Shown here: positions 40,937 to 49,963 of the stretch, in pieces
How positions within the stretch are numbered: the first letter of the stretch is position 1
How the letters are laid out: each line of letters opens with the position of its first letter
Origin: Bacteroidota bacterium
GTDB lineage: Bacteria > Bacteroidota > Bacteroidia > Flavobacteriales > Flavobacteriaceae
Direction: 5' to 3'
Assembly: GCA_023386585.1 (NCBI GenBank)
Contig: JAEWJM010000001.1
Location: 52,246-116,245, forward strand
DNA: 64,000 nucleotides
Translations under genes and position numbers: made by a program
Notes under the pieces: model-generated
Seen by the model: the letters and a program-made list of their open reading frames with translations, nothing else
Database searches by the model: none
What the model was told of the DNA's origin: nothing

Positions 40937-43543
40937 ATGAAAAAAACGCTGAAAATAATCGGAATCGTCCTTTTGCTGTTAATCGTTGCACTGTTTGCGG
41001 TACCATTGCTATTCAAAGACACGATCAAGGCGAAAATCATTTCGACGATCAACAAGAATGTCGATGCCACGGTATCATTCGACGACGCCGACCTAAGCCT
41101 GTTCAGAAGTTTTCCGCGCGCAACGGTTACGGTCGACAAGCTGCTGATCCTGAACAAAGCGCCGTTTGCGGGCGACACTTTGGTTTCTTTTGGGGAAATT
41201 TCACTGAAGATGTCGGTTAAGGAGTTATTTAAGGATAAATCAGAGCCAATGAATGTCGAAGCGTTCACAACAAAAAACGGACGCGTCAACATCATTTTCA
41301 ATAAAGACGGCTTGGGGAATTTTGACATCGCGCTGAAAAATGCCGAAAAAAAGGACGATGGCAAATCCGATCCGCTGTCGCTGAAGATCAAGGAATACAA
41401 ACTCGAGAATTTCCGGTTCAGCTATTACGACGAACGGTCGAAACTGCGAATGAATATCGACAGCCTGAACCACACCGGCAACGGCGATTTTACTGCATCG
41501 AAGCTTGATCTCGTGACCCAATCGACTGCCCGCGTTTCGGTCAAAATGGATAAAACCAAATATATGGACCGGGTGCCGCTGGCGCTTGATGCGACACTGG
41601 CAATCGATAACGACAAAAACATCTATACATTCAAAAAAAACAAAGCGCTTATCAATCAGTTGCCGCTTGAGTTTGACGGTTCGATACAAATTCTGGATGC
41701 CGGCCAGCAGTACGACCTGACCTTCAGGACGCCAAGCTCGTCATTCAAGAATTTCCTGGCGTTGATCCCGTCGAAATATTCGGGAAGCCTGAACAACGTG
41801 AAAACTTCGGGCGATTTTACTGTGGCCGGATTTGCGAAAGGACTTTACTCAGAAACTACAGTCCCGAAATTCAATGTCGCAATTGCCTCCAACAATGCTT
41901 CTTTCCAATATCCGAACCTGCCGAAATCGGTGCGAAATATTGTCATCGACACCAAGATTATCAATGACTCCGGAATACTGAACGATACTTACGTCAACCT
42001 CGACAAACTTTCATTCGCCATCGACGCTGATGTTTTCAATGCGAAGGCGAATATCAAAAACGTGGTCGAAAATCCGCTGGTGAACGCCGAGCTGAAAGGA
42101 ACGATCAATCTCGGAAATCTCTCGAAAGCCTATCCAATAAAGCTCGATAAGCCGCTCTCCGGAATTCTTCGTGCCGATGTGGTGACGAAATTTGACATGA
42201 AATCGGTCGAAAACAAACAATACGCAAGCATCTACAATTCGGGAAGCGCCAGCCTCACCGGCTTTCGATACACCGATGATCAGGGAAAGGCGCTCAACAT
42301 CAACAGCGCCTCGGTCAAATTCAATCCGAGCCATGTCAATCTGGAACAACTCAACGCTACAACCGGAAAAACCGACCTCAGCGTTGCCGGTACATTGGAT
42401 AATTTTTACGGATTTTTATTCAAAGACCAGGTGCTGCAGGGAAATTTCACCATGCATTCCAACCAACTCGCGGTTTCCGATTTTATGACCGAAGAGAAGT
42501 CTGACTCCGGCCAAAAGAAATCGGATGCGATGAAAATTCCGGCGTTTCTTGATTGCCGCGTCAATGCTACTGCAGGTACTGTTCTTTACGACAATTTGGT
42601 ACTGAAAAATGTGTCCGGAGTGGCGATAGTCCGCGATCAAAAAGTTACGCTTCAGAATGTCAAAACGAATATTTTCGGCGGACTCATCGGCGTGAACGGA
42701 AGCGTTTCGACAAAGGAAAAAGTTCCGACATTCAATATGGACCTGAACCTGAATTCGGTTGACGTTTCGCAAAGTTTCACCCAGCTCGACATGCTGAAAA
42801 GTATTGCACCGATTGCGGGCGTGATTAATGGCAAAGTGAATTCGACGATTAAAGTCGCCGGAAACCTCGACGCCAAATCGATGACACCAAATCTTGGGAC
42901 GATCGATGGAAGCTTTATCGGACAGTTACTGTCGACAACGATCAACGCGAACAATTCGACATTGTTGACTGCACTCGACAACAACCTCTCTTTCATCGAC
43001 CTGAAAAAACTCAACCTCAATGACCTTCGCGCTGCGCTTACCTTCAGCAACGGAAAGGTGAACCTGAAACCCATAACACTGAAATATCAGGACATCAAAC
43101 TGGAATTCAGCGGACAGCACGGATTTGACCAAAGTATGAACTACAACCTGAAGTTCGACCTTCCGCCGAAATACCTCGGCACAGAAGCCAATAAGCTCCT
43201 GGCGCAACTCACTCCGGCAGATGCGGCAAAAATTGATAATATTCCGATCAATGCGGCTGTGACGGGAAGTTTTAAAAATCCGAAGATAAAAACGGATTTT
43301 AAGGAAGCGGCAACCAATCTTACTACGCAACTCATAAAAATGCAGCGCGACAAGTTGCTTCATCAGGGAACCAATGCGCTTGGAAATATTTTAAGCGGCG
43401 GTACGAAACCGAAAGATTCCACAAAGACGAACCAGCCGAAAACAAACGATATCAAGACGCAGGCAGGAAATATCCTAAATGGGATTTTCAATCAGAAGAA
43501 GAAAGACGAACCGAAAAAACCAGCCGCCACACCGCCAAAATAA
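40937..43543 (+). CDS. AsmA family protein
   Basis: An 868-residue AsmA-like envelope protein. One N-terminal transmembrane helix (KIIGIVLLLLIVALFAVPLLF) anchors it in the inner membrane. The AsmA N-terminal domain follows (KAKIISTINKNVDATVSFDDADLSLFRSFPRATVTVDKL), then long beta-strand repeats and an AsmA C-terminal region. The last ~60 residues are Lys/Pro/Asn/Thr-rich and probably disordered. AsmA-like proteins are proposed to bridge phospholipids between membranes and to affect outer-membrane assembly; the exact role here is unknown. The stop codon abuts the stop of the convergent DUF2797 gene with no spacer. Confidence 0.87.
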   Translation: MKKTLKIIGIVLLLLIVALFAVPLLFKDTIKAKIISTINKNVDATVSFDDADLSLFRSFPRATVTVDKLLILNKAPFAGDTLVSFGEISLKMSVKELFKDKSEPMNVEAFTTKNGRVNIIFNKDGLGNFDIALKNAEKKDDGKSDPLSLKIKEYKLENFRFSYYDERSKLRMNIDSLNHTGNGDFTASKLDLVTQSTARVSVKMDKTKYMDRVPLALDATLAIDNDKNIYTFKKNKALINQLPLEFDGSIQILDAGQQYDLTFRTPSSSFKNFLALIPSKYSGSLNNVKTSGDFTVAGFAKGLYSETTVPKFNVAIASNNASFQYPNLPKSVRNIVIDTKIINDSGILNDTYVNLDKLSFAIDADVFNAKANIKNVVENPLVNAELKGTINLGNLSKAYPIKLDKPLSGILRADVVTKFDMKSVENKQYASIYNSGSASLTGFRYTDDQGKALNINSASVKFNPSHVNLEQLNATTGKTDLSVAGTLDNFYGFLFKDQVLQGNFTMHSNQLAVSDFMTEEKSDSGQKKSDAMKIPAFLDCRVNATAGTVLYDNLVLKNVSGVAIVRDQKVTLQNVKTNIFGGLIGVNGSVSTKEKVPTFNMDLNLNSVDVSQSFTQLDMLKSIAPIAGVINGKVNSTIKVAGNLDAKSMTPNLGTIDGSFIGQLLSTTINANNSTLLTALDNNLSFIDLKKLNLNDLRAALTFSNGKVNLKPITLKYQDIKLEFSGQHGFDQSMNYNLKFDLPPKYLGTEANKLLAQLTPADAAKIDNIPINAAVTGSFKNPKIKTDFKEAATNLTTQLIKMQRDKLLHQGTNALGNILSGGTKPKDSTKTNQPKTNDIKTQAGNILNGIFNQKKKDEPKKPAATPPK

Positions 43544-44338
43544 TCAGAGGCTGAGTTTGACCAAAGAACCTTCGGCAGCGCGGACGTTGAATGCAGTTCC
43601 GTTGTCAAATATCAGGTACTGACCTTTAATTCCGCTGAGTTTGCCGCGGATGATGCGTGATTTGTCGAAATTGATTGTTGTAACGTTTTTTGGATATTCA
43701 AGCACCGGATAATGGATTTCGGTCGGCGAGAATGCAGCGTCGTCAAAGAGGCTGCGGACTTCCTCCGGAAGCATTTCAACAACTTTCATCCGTTCGGCAT
43801 GCAGGTCGCATTCAATGATGTCGTTCAAAAGCATCCGTTTCCAATTGGTTTTGTCGGTGTAATGATTTTTCAGGGCGACTTCGGTAATTCCGGCCAGGTA
43901 TCGATTGGGAACTTCGACAATTTCTATGGCCAGGTGCGCGCCCTGATCGATCCACCGTGTTGGTACCTGCGATTTTCGCGTCACACCGACTTTAACTTCA
44001 CACGAAACCGCTAGATAAACAACATGCGGCTGCAACTGTACCATCGCTTCGTGGTCAAGGTCGCGATCGGCGATTCCGAGGTGCGCCGTGCTCAGTTCCG
44101 GCCTGATTATCCATTCGCCGGCATGCGCGCTGGAAGTAAAACAATCGTAACAGAACCCCTGCCGGAAGATTTTCTTCCTTCGGACGCAATTCAGGCATTG
44201 GTAGCCTGTCATCTCAAGCTCGATTTCACTGCCGAGCAACTGATTCATATTGAGGAAGCTGCTTTCGAATACCAGATAATACTGGATTGGCTTTCCGTGC
44301 TCGGTTTGCATTTTCGTAATTACGCCTTCGTATTGCAT
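43544..44338 (-). CDS. DUF2797 domain protein
   Basis: A 264-residue cytoplasmic protein. Two CxxC pairs (CLNC and CYDC, about residues 48-68) suggest a bound zinc or other metal. The remainder has the family blocks HAGEWIIRPELSTAHLGIADRD, HVVYLAVSCEVKVGVTRKSQVPTRWIDQGA and LLNDIIECDLHAERM. The VKVGVTR...RW.DQGA segment resembles a GIY-YIG-like core, which is my inference. Function is not established. Convergent with, and directly abutting, the AsmA-like gene. Confidence 0.85.
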   Translation of the reverse strand: MQYEGVITKMQTEHGKPIQYYLVFESSFLNMNQLLGSEIELEMTGYQCLNCVRRKKIFRQGFCYDCFTSSAHAGEWIIRPELSTAHLGIADRDLDHEAMVQLQPHVVYLAVSCEVKVGVTRKSQVPTRWIDQGAHLAIEIVEVPNRYLAGITEVALKNHYTDKTNWKRMLLNDIIECDLHAERMKVVEMLPEEVRSLFDDAAFSPTEIHYPVLEYPKNVTTINFDKSRIIRGKLSGIKGQYLIFDNGTAFNVRAAEGSLVKLSL

Positions 44339-44379
44339 TCTGGTGGGGTGATTAAAGGTAAAAAATTAGCTTTTTTTGC

Positions 44380-44387
44380 TATTTTTG
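44380..44387 (+). promoter_or_regulatory. -7 box upstream of the GH3-family gene
   Basis: TATTTTTG, a perfect TAnnTTTG match, 36 nt before the ATG at 44424. It overlaps the longer reading frame beginning at 44376 and so supports the shorter start. Confidence 0.5.
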
Positions 44388-44423
44388 GTAAAGTTAGAAA
44401 ATCAAACGCAGCCCGCAATATTT

Positions 44424-45953
44424 ATGGCTTTTCCACTCATCAACTCGATTGCCTCGTGGGTTTTGAAACAGCGAATCCACCAGATCGAACTTTTCCTGAA
44501 ATACCCGAATGAGGTTCAGGAAGAATTGCTGATGAATTTGCTGCGCGCCGCCGAAACCACTGCAATCGGCAAAGAATATGAATTTTCTTCAATCAGGTCT
44601 TACGCAACTTTTGCCGAGAGGCTTCCAATCAGGGCTTACGAAGACCACGAGCCGCTGATAGAACAAACACGGCGCGGTGCACAACAGGTTTTCTGGAATA
44701 GCCCGATCAAATGGTTCGCAAAATCAAGCGGCACAACCAACGCAAAGAGCAAGTTTATTCCGGTGAGCCAGGAAGCGCTTGAGGATTGCCATTATAAAGG
44801 AAGCAAGGATTTGCTTTGCCTCTACCTCAACAACAACGAAGATTCGCAATTATTTGTCGGAAAAAGCCTCAGATTGGGCGGCAGCCACCAGATCTATCAG
44901 GACAACAACAGCTATTTCGGGGATCTTTCTGCGATATTGATTGAAAACATGCCGATTTGGGCCGAGTTCAGCAGTACGCCCAGCAACCGGGTGTCGCTGA
45001 TGAGCGAATGGGAAGCGAAAATTCCGGCGATAATCAGCGAAACGATAAATGAAAATGTTACCAGCTTTGCGGGCGTTCCGTCGTGGATGTTGGTGTTACT
45101 GAATAAAGTCCTTGAAGCCACCGGAAAAGAAAACCTGATCGACGTTTGGCCAAACCTGGAAGTTTATTTCCACGGTGGCGTAAGTTTCGATCCTTATCGC
45201 GAACAATACAGCAAGATCATCAGGCGAAACAACTTTCGGTACTATGAGATCTATAATGCATCCGAAGGTTTTTTTGCAATCCAGGATCGAAACGATTCGA
45301 ATGAACTCCTCCTGATGTTGGATTACGGAATCTTCTACGAATTCATTCCAATGGATATCTTCGGTACGCAAAATGAAAAAGCAGTGCGCCTCGCCGATGT
45401 TGAAACCGGAAAAAACTACGCGGTTGTCATTACGACCAACTCCGGACTTTGGCGTTACCTGATTGGTGATACGGTCAGATTTACCTCTTTGAGTCCGTAC
45501 CGAATTCGGGTCACCGGGCGAACAAAGCACCATATCAACGTTTTCGGCGAAGAACTCATGGTTGAAAACACCGACATTGCCATTGCAAAAGCATGTGCCG
45601 CAACCCAAAGCGAGATTCGCGACTATACCGTGGCGCCAGTTTTTATGGACGGAAAGGAAAAAGGAGCTCACGAATGGATGGTGGAATTCAGGAAAATGCC
45701 TTCTGATGTAGAGCTGTTTCGGCGGATTCTTGACAGTGAACTCCAATCGGTCAATTCCGACTACGAAGCGAAGCGACATAATAATATGACACTCAATCCG
45801 TTAATCCTTAACATCGCGAGGCCGAATTTGTTTTACGATTGGCTAAAGGAACAGGATAAACTTGGCGGACAGCATAAAATTCCACGGCTTTCCAACCAAC
45901 GGGATTATCTCGACCAGTTAAAGGCAATGCAGTTTCCGGTGCAAATAAAATGA
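44424..45953 (+). CDS. GH3 auxin-responsive promoter family protein (acyl-adenylate-forming)
   Basis: A 509-residue member of the GH3 family, ANL-like enzymes that adenylate carboxylic acids and couple them to amino acids. The ATP-binding motif is KSSGTTNAKSKFIPVS (motif I). EIYNASEGFFAIQ is motif II, and YAVVITTNSGLWRYLIGDTVRF followed by VTGRTKHHINVFGEELM forms the motif III region. In plants the substrates are jasmonate, auxin and salicylate; bacterial substrates are unknown. The start at MAFPLINSI follows the -7 box. A 44-codon lipoprotein gene follows 6 nt later. The name is by homology and does not imply auxin. Confidence 0.88.
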   Translation: MAFPLINSIASWVLKQRIHQIELFLKYPNEVQEELLMNLLRAAETTAIGKEYEFSSIRSYATFAERLPIRAYEDHEPLIEQTRRGAQQVFWNSPIKWFAKSSGTTNAKSKFIPVSQEALEDCHYKGSKDLLCLYLNNNEDSQLFVGKSLRLGGSHQIYQDNNSYFGDLSAILIENMPIWAEFSSTPSNRVSLMSEWEAKIPAIISETINENVTSFAGVPSWMLVLLNKVLEATGKENLIDVWPNLEVYFHGGVSFDPYREQYSKIIRRNNFRYYEIYNASEGFFAIQDRNDSNELLLMLDYGIFYEFIPMDIFGTQNEKAVRLADVETGKNYAVVITTNSGLWRYLIGDTVRFTSLSPYRIRVTGRTKHHINVFGEELMVENTDIAIAKACAATQSEIRDYTVAPVFMDGKEKGAHEWMVEFRKMPSDVELFRRILDSELQSVNSDYEAKRHNNMTLNPLILNIARPNLFYDWLKEQDKLGGQHKIPRLSNQRDYLDQLKAMQFPVQIK

Positions 45954-45959
45954 TAAGCT

Positions 45960-46094
45960 ATGAAAAAGATTTTTTTGTGTGCAGTGGCTGCCCTGGCGCT
46001 AACTTCGTGCGCGAGCAACGGATGGAGTTGCAAAAACCGCTACTGCGAAAATCAGCCGAAAACGCCGATTATTGTTCACTACAAAAACGTATAA
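45960..46094 (+). CDS. 44-aa putative lipoprotein
   Basis: A small gene directly after the GH3-family gene (6-nt gap) and before a strong terminator. The product begins MKKIFLCAVAALALTSC, a lipoprotein signal with the lipobox LTSC (Cys17), followed by 27 residues containing two further cysteines (WSCKNRYCE) and a polar tail. Signal quality, operon position and a terminator 5 nt after the stop make it a credible gene despite its size. Function unknown; the two cysteines could form a disulfide or bind a metal, which is inference. Confidence 0.7.
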   Translation: MKKIFLCAVAALALTSCASNGWSCKNRYCENQPKTPIIVHYKNV

Positions 46095-46095
46095 A

Positions 46096-46125
46096 AAAAG
46101 CCCCAGATTTGGGGCTCTTTTTTTT
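46096..46125. terminator. bidirectional terminator between the 44-aa lipoprotein gene and clpX
   Basis: 7-bp stem AGCCCCA/TGGGGCT with a GATT loop, A-run before it and eight T residues after it. The plus-strand T-run overlaps the end of clpX. Confidence 0.88.
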
Positions 46126-47356
46126 ATGACACAGCTTTAAGCCGTTGTAACAGGTTTTTATTGAGCCTGTCCTCGGCGTAGTTCTTATCGATGGTCAGGT
46201 ATTTATCGTCTGTTCCCGGAAGTTCATACATCGCGTCGGTGAGGATCGCCTCGCAAAGCGAACGAAGTCCACGGGCGCCAAGTTTGTATTCAAGCGCTTT
46301 ATCGACAACGTAATCCAGCGCTTCCTCAGTAATGTTGAATTCTACATCGTCCATCAGAAACAGCTTTTTGTATTGCTTGATCAGCGCGTTCTTTGGCTCG
46401 GTAAGGATTGCACGAAGGGTTTCGCGATCCAGTGGATCCATGTGCGTCGTAACCGGCAAACGCCCTATAATTTCAGGTATGAGGCCGAAGTCCTTGATGT
46501 CTTTCGGAATTAGGTATTGAAGCAGGTTGTCTTTATCGATCTGGTCCGGGTTTTTTGACGTATGATAACCAACAGCCTGGCGATTGAGCCTTTTGGAGAT
46601 TATTTTCTCAATTCCGTCAAATGCACCGCCTGCGATGAAAAGAATATTCTGGGTATTGACCTCGACAAATTTCTGATCGGGATGCTTGCGGCCACCTTTT
46701 GGCGGAACATTGACAACGGTTCCTTCGAGTAGCTTCAGCAACGCCTGTTGGACACCTTCACCCGACACGTCACGCGTGATGGATGGATTGTCGCTTTTGC
46801 GCGCGATCTTGTCGATTTCGTCAATGAATACAATTCCGCGTTCGGCTTTCGCCACATCATAATCGGCAGCCTGCAGTAATCGCGTCAGGATGCTTTCAAC
46901 GTCTTCACCAACATAACCTGCTTCCGTCAGCACTGTCGCGTCAACTATTGCCAACGGCACGTCGAGCATTCGCGCGATCGTTTTGGCAACAAGCGTCTTT
47001 CCGGTTCCGGTTTGCCCGACCATGATGATGTTGCTCTTTTCGATTTCAACATCGTCATCGTATTGCTGCTGCATCAACCTTTTATAGTGATTATAAACGG
47101 CAACCGACATAACTTTTTTGGTCTGCTCCTGCCCGATCACGTACTGATCAAGGAATTCACGGATTTCCTTCGGCCGTTTCAGGATCAGGTCGGCGACCAG
47201 TTTTGAGCTTCCGTTGGTTTTCAGTTCTTCGAGAACAATTCCGTGCGCCTGTTCGATGCAACGGTCGCAAATATGCGCGTTGATACCGGCGATCAGCAAA
47301 TTGGTCTCGGGTTTTTTTCGTCCGCAAAACGAGCATTCTAAAACTTCTTTAGCCAT
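46124..47356 (-). CDS. clpX: ATP-dependent Clp protease ATP-binding subunit ClpX
   Basis: AAA+ unfoldase that feeds substrates to ClpP. The 410-residue protein has the N-terminal C4 zinc-binding domain (Cys8, Cys11, Cys30, Cys33), Walker A GQTGTGKT, pore loop GYVGEDVES, Walker B IVFIDEIDKIA, sensor and the RKHP/arginine-finger region. It also keeps the ClpP-contacting loop (IGRLPV region). Length is normal. Third gene of the tig-clpP-clpX set, 31 nt after clpP; no separate promoter is obvious. Confidence 0.97.
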   Translation of the reverse strand: MAKEVLECSFCGRKKPETNLLIAGINAHICDRCIEQAHGIVLEELKTNGSSKLVADLILKRPKEIREFLDQYVIGQEQTKKVMSVAVYNHYKRLMQQQYDDDVEIEKSNIIMVGQTGTGKTLVAKTIARMLDVPLAIVDATVLTEAGYVGEDVESILTRLLQAADYDVAKAERGIVFIDEIDKIARKSDNPSITRDVSGEGVQQALLKLLEGTVVNVPPKGGRKHPDQKFVEVNTQNILFIAGGAFDGIEKIISKRLNRQAVGYHTSKNPDQIDKDNLLQYLIPKDIKDFGLIPEIIGRLPVTTHMDPLDRETLRAILTEPKNALIKQYKKLFLMDDVEFNITEEALDYVVDKALEYKLGARGLRSLCEAILTDAMYELPGTDDKYLTIDKNYAEDRLNKNLLQRLKAVS

Positions 47357-47387
47357 TTTATCGGATTTTATTCACTTTGGAATTCAT

Positions 47388-48062
47388 TCAGCTTCTTTTT
47401 AGCACCTCGTCAACCATTCCGTATTCTTTTGCTTCCTCGGCAATCATCCAGTAATCGCGCTCGCTGTCTTTATGGACGCGATCAAACGACTGACCTGAAT
47501 GGTGCGCGATGATCTCGTAAAGCTCGTTTTTGAGCTTCAGCATCTCGCGAAGGTTGATTTCCATATCGGTAGCCACGCCTTGTGCGCCGCCGGATGGCTG
47601 GTGGATCATCACTCTCGAATGCGGCAGCGCAGAACGCTTTCCTGAAGCACCGGCACAAAGCAAAACTGCTCCCATTGAGGCCGCCATTCCGGTACAAATC
47701 GTTGCCACATCAGGCTTGATGTATTGCATTGTATCATAAATTCCGAGGCCGGCGTAAACGCTTCCGCCCGGTGAATTGATATAAATCTGGATGTCTTTTG
47801 ACGAATCGGCGCTTTCCAGGAACAGTAGTTGTGCCTGAACGATGTTCGCGATTTGGTCGTCAATCCCCGTTCCGAGGAAAATGATCCTGTCCATCATCAG
47901 CCTTGAAAAAACATCAAGCTGTGAAACGTTCAATTGACGTTCCTCGATAATGTACGGTGTCATTCCTGTTGGCGTCATTGCCGACGTAATTTTATCATAG
48001 TAGAGACTGTTCACCCCGTGGTGCCTGGTCGCATATTTTTTGAATTCTTTTCCGTAGTTCAT
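47388..48062 (-). CDS. clpP: ATP-dependent Clp protease proteolytic subunit
   Basis: The 224-residue serine protease subunit that forms the tetradecameric chamber. Catalytic Ser129 lies in GMAASMGAVLL and His154 in HSRVMIHQPSGG; the third residue (Asp) is in the KDSERDYWM segment. INSPGGSVYAGLGIYDTMQ forms the substrate-binding strand. The N-terminus is about 25 residues longer than E. coli ClpP and may contain a propeptide. It lies between tig and clpX on the minus strand. Confidence 0.97.
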   Translation of the reverse strand: MNYGKEFKKYATRHHGVNSLYYDKITSAMTPTGMTPYIIEERQLNVSQLDVFSRLMMDRIIFLGTGIDDQIANIVQAQLLFLESADSSKDIQIYINSPGGSVYAGLGIYDTMQYIKPDVATICTGMAASMGAVLLCAGASGKRSALPHSRVMIHQPSGGAQGVATDMEINLREMLKLKNELYEIIAHHSGQSFDRVHKDSERDYWMIAEEAKEYGMVDEVLKRS

Positions 48063-48121
48063 GTTGTTCTAATAGTTACGGCCTTCAGCCTTTAGTGGGT
48101 TTAAAGGTACAATTTTTTCGG

Positions 48122-49441
48122 CTATTCGCCATACATATCCTTGACGAACTGGTCGTAAGAAATCTCCTTCGTTTCGGCAGCCACTTTCTCTTTGAACAGG
48201 CTCAGCATTTTGCTGCTCATTACCTGTTCGGAAAGGCGTTTTACCTCTTCCTGGTTTGAAAGCACGCGTGCAACGATTCCTTCCACATCGCTATCTGACG
48301 GATTCATTTGTCCGAATTGCGCCATTTGTTTGCGGATCATATCTGAAGTGAACGCTTTAAGGTCGTCAAAAGTGATTTGCAGGTTATTTTCGGTGATGAC
48401 TTTTCCTTCGATCAGTTGGTAGCGAAGGCCGTTTTCCGATTTTTCGTATTCTGTTGCGGCCTCTTCCGGCGACAATGTTGTCTCACCTGCAGTTTGAATC
48501 CATTTTTTAAGGAAATCGCCCGGAAGTTCAAATTGTGTATTTTTCAACAGCGACTCGGTCACGTCGTTCAGGAATCTTTGGTCAGCCTGCACTGCGAATT
48601 GCTTTTCAGCATCTTCCTTGATTTTTGCTTTGAGCTCCTCGGCTGACGAAATTACGCCTTCGCCAAATAGCTTGTCAAAAAGCTCCTGATTCAGCTCGGC
48701 AGGTTCTGAAGTATTGACTTCTTCAATAGTAAAATTGATATCAACGTCAAGTCCGTGCACATCATCGTGACCAACATTAAGCAGATCCATGAGCTTGTGA
48801 TCGTCCTCGAAAAGCCCTTTTGTATTCACTGTCACAACATCGCCAACTTTTTTGCCAATAAATTTTTCCGATTGGCCGGAAAGGCTTGAAAGCGCAAAAG
48901 TCGTGGTGTTGTCGATTCCTTTTTCTTCATTTGAAAAAGTTCCGGTAAGATCGGATTCGGACGTCACTTCGTTTTGTGACACCAGTTTTCCGTACTGCTT
49001 GCGGATACGGCCGATTTGGTCGTCAAGCATTTTATCATCGGCGATAATGCGGTAAAGCTTGACATCGTTAGCGGCAGCGAGATCAACATCGAATTTTGGC
49101 GTAAGTCCAAGTTCAAAGTCAAATTTGAGCGTTTCGTCGTCCCAATTGAAATCGGATGACATTTTCGGCAGCGGATTGCCCAGGATATCGATATTTTCAT
49201 CCTGAATGTACTTATTGAGGTTTTCCTGAAGAAGCTTGTTTACTTCCTCCAGGAGTATTGCTTTTCCGTATTGCTTACGGATCAGGCTCATCGGAACAGT
49301 TCCTTTTCGGAATCCCGGTATGTTGGCATTTTTCCTATAGTCTCCAAGCATTTTTTCAACCTTTGGCTCATAATCTTCCTTGGTGATTTCCACAGTAACG
49401 ACTGCATTCAGCTTGTCAATATCTTTCCTGGTAATGTTCAT
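48122..49441 (-). CDS. tig: trigger factor
   Basis: Ribosome-associated chaperone with peptidyl-prolyl isomerase activity. The 439-residue product has the ribosome-binding signature NIPGFRKGTVP, which corresponds to the G-F-R-x-G-x-x-P motif of the N-terminal domain, followed by a PPIase-like middle domain (DLTGTFSNEE...GKKVGDVVTV) and a long helical C-terminal chaperone domain. The PPIase domain looks diverged, as in other Bacteroidetes. First gene of the tig-clpP-clpX set, with a good bipartite promoter. Confidence 0.94.
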   Translation of the reverse strand: MNITRKDIDKLNAVVTVEITKEDYEPKVEKMLGDYRKNANIPGFRKGTVPMSLIRKQYGKAILLEEVNKLLQENLNKYIQDENIDILGNPLPKMSSDFNWDDETLKFDFELGLTPKFDVDLAAANDVKLYRIIADDKMLDDQIGRIRKQYGKLVSQNEVTSESDLTGTFSNEEKGIDNTTTFALSSLSGQSEKFIGKKVGDVVTVNTKGLFEDDHKLMDLLNVGHDDVHGLDVDINFTIEEVNTSEPAELNQELFDKLFGEGVISSAEELKAKIKEDAEKQFAVQADQRFLNDVTESLLKNTQFELPGDFLKKWIQTAGETTLSPEEAATEYEKSENGLRYQLIEGKVITENNLQITFDDLKAFTSDMIRKQMAQFGQMNPSDSDVEGIVARVLSNQEEVKRLSEQVMSSKMLSLFKEKVAAETKEISYDQFVKDMYGE

Positions 49442-49466
49442 GGTTTTCGCGAATAAAATTGGCTGG

Positions 49467-49497
49467 CAAAATTATAATATTTTTACAAGGCCGCCAA
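49467..49497 (-). promoter_or_regulatory. promoter of tig (and probably clpP-clpX)
   Basis: Minus strand: TTG (49495-49497), 20-nt spacer, TAATTTTG (49467-49474), 25 nt before the tig ATG. Confidence 0.65.
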
Positions 49498-49501
49498 AGA
49501 A

Positions 49502-49855
49502 TTACCGAGTCGATTTGCCATCGCCGAGCGCTCCGTAGAGCAATGACTGTGAAAGTGATAAAATAAGGCTGAAAAGCAGCGCCGTCCAAAACGTATCGAC
49601 TGCAAAACCACCAACAATGCCGCTGCAAACCAAGATGATGAACGCATTGATGACCAGAAGGAAAAGCCCAAGCGTCAGGATCGTTACCGGAAGCGTAAAA
49701 ATTACGATTATTGGTTTGATGAAAATATTTAGGAGCCCGAGCACGATTGCCACAAATATCGCCGTGACAAAATTATCAACCACAACACCGCGCATTACAT
49801 AGGAAATGACCATTACCAGAATGGCTGTTATCAGTATTTTCAGAATGAGTTTCAT
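49502..49855 (-). CDS. phage holin family protein / small membrane protein (PF04020-like)
   Basis: A 117-residue integral membrane protein with about four hydrophobic helices. The LGLLNIFIKPIIVIFTLPVTILTLGLFLLVINAFIILV core is diagnostic of the 'phage holin family / mycobacterial 4TM' domain. The name is inherited from database families; no phage genes surround it, so it is most likely a housekeeping membrane protein of unknown role. The frame extends 18 codons upstream, but the ATG at 49855 gives the usual start MKLILKILITA. Confidence 0.85.
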   Translation of the reverse strand: MKLILKILITAILVMVISYVMRGVVVDNFVTAIFVAIVLGLLNIFIKPIIVIFTLPVTILTLGLFLLVINAFIILVCSGIVGGFAVDTFWTALLFSLILSLSQSLLYGALGDGKSTR

Positions 49856-49902
49856 AATCGCGGATTTTGTTGAGTGAAAATTAAAAATTTTTATCCATTG
49901 TA

Positions 49903-49932
49903 TTGCCAACGTTCAAAACTTTGTTATTTTTG
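49903..49932 (+). promoter_or_regulatory. promoter of the choice-of-anchor J gene
   Basis: TTG (49903-49905), 19-nt spacer, TATTTTTG (49925-49932). The ATG at 49964 is 31 nt downstream. Perfect -7 match with ideal spacing. Confidence 0.75.
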
Positions 49933-49963
49933 GTCGAATTAATCAATTTAACGAAAAAACATT

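Noticed and set aside
49502..49855. Prophage remnant suggested by the 'phage holin family' name
   Set aside because: No integrase, structural or lysis genes nearby; the flanking genes are housekeeping.
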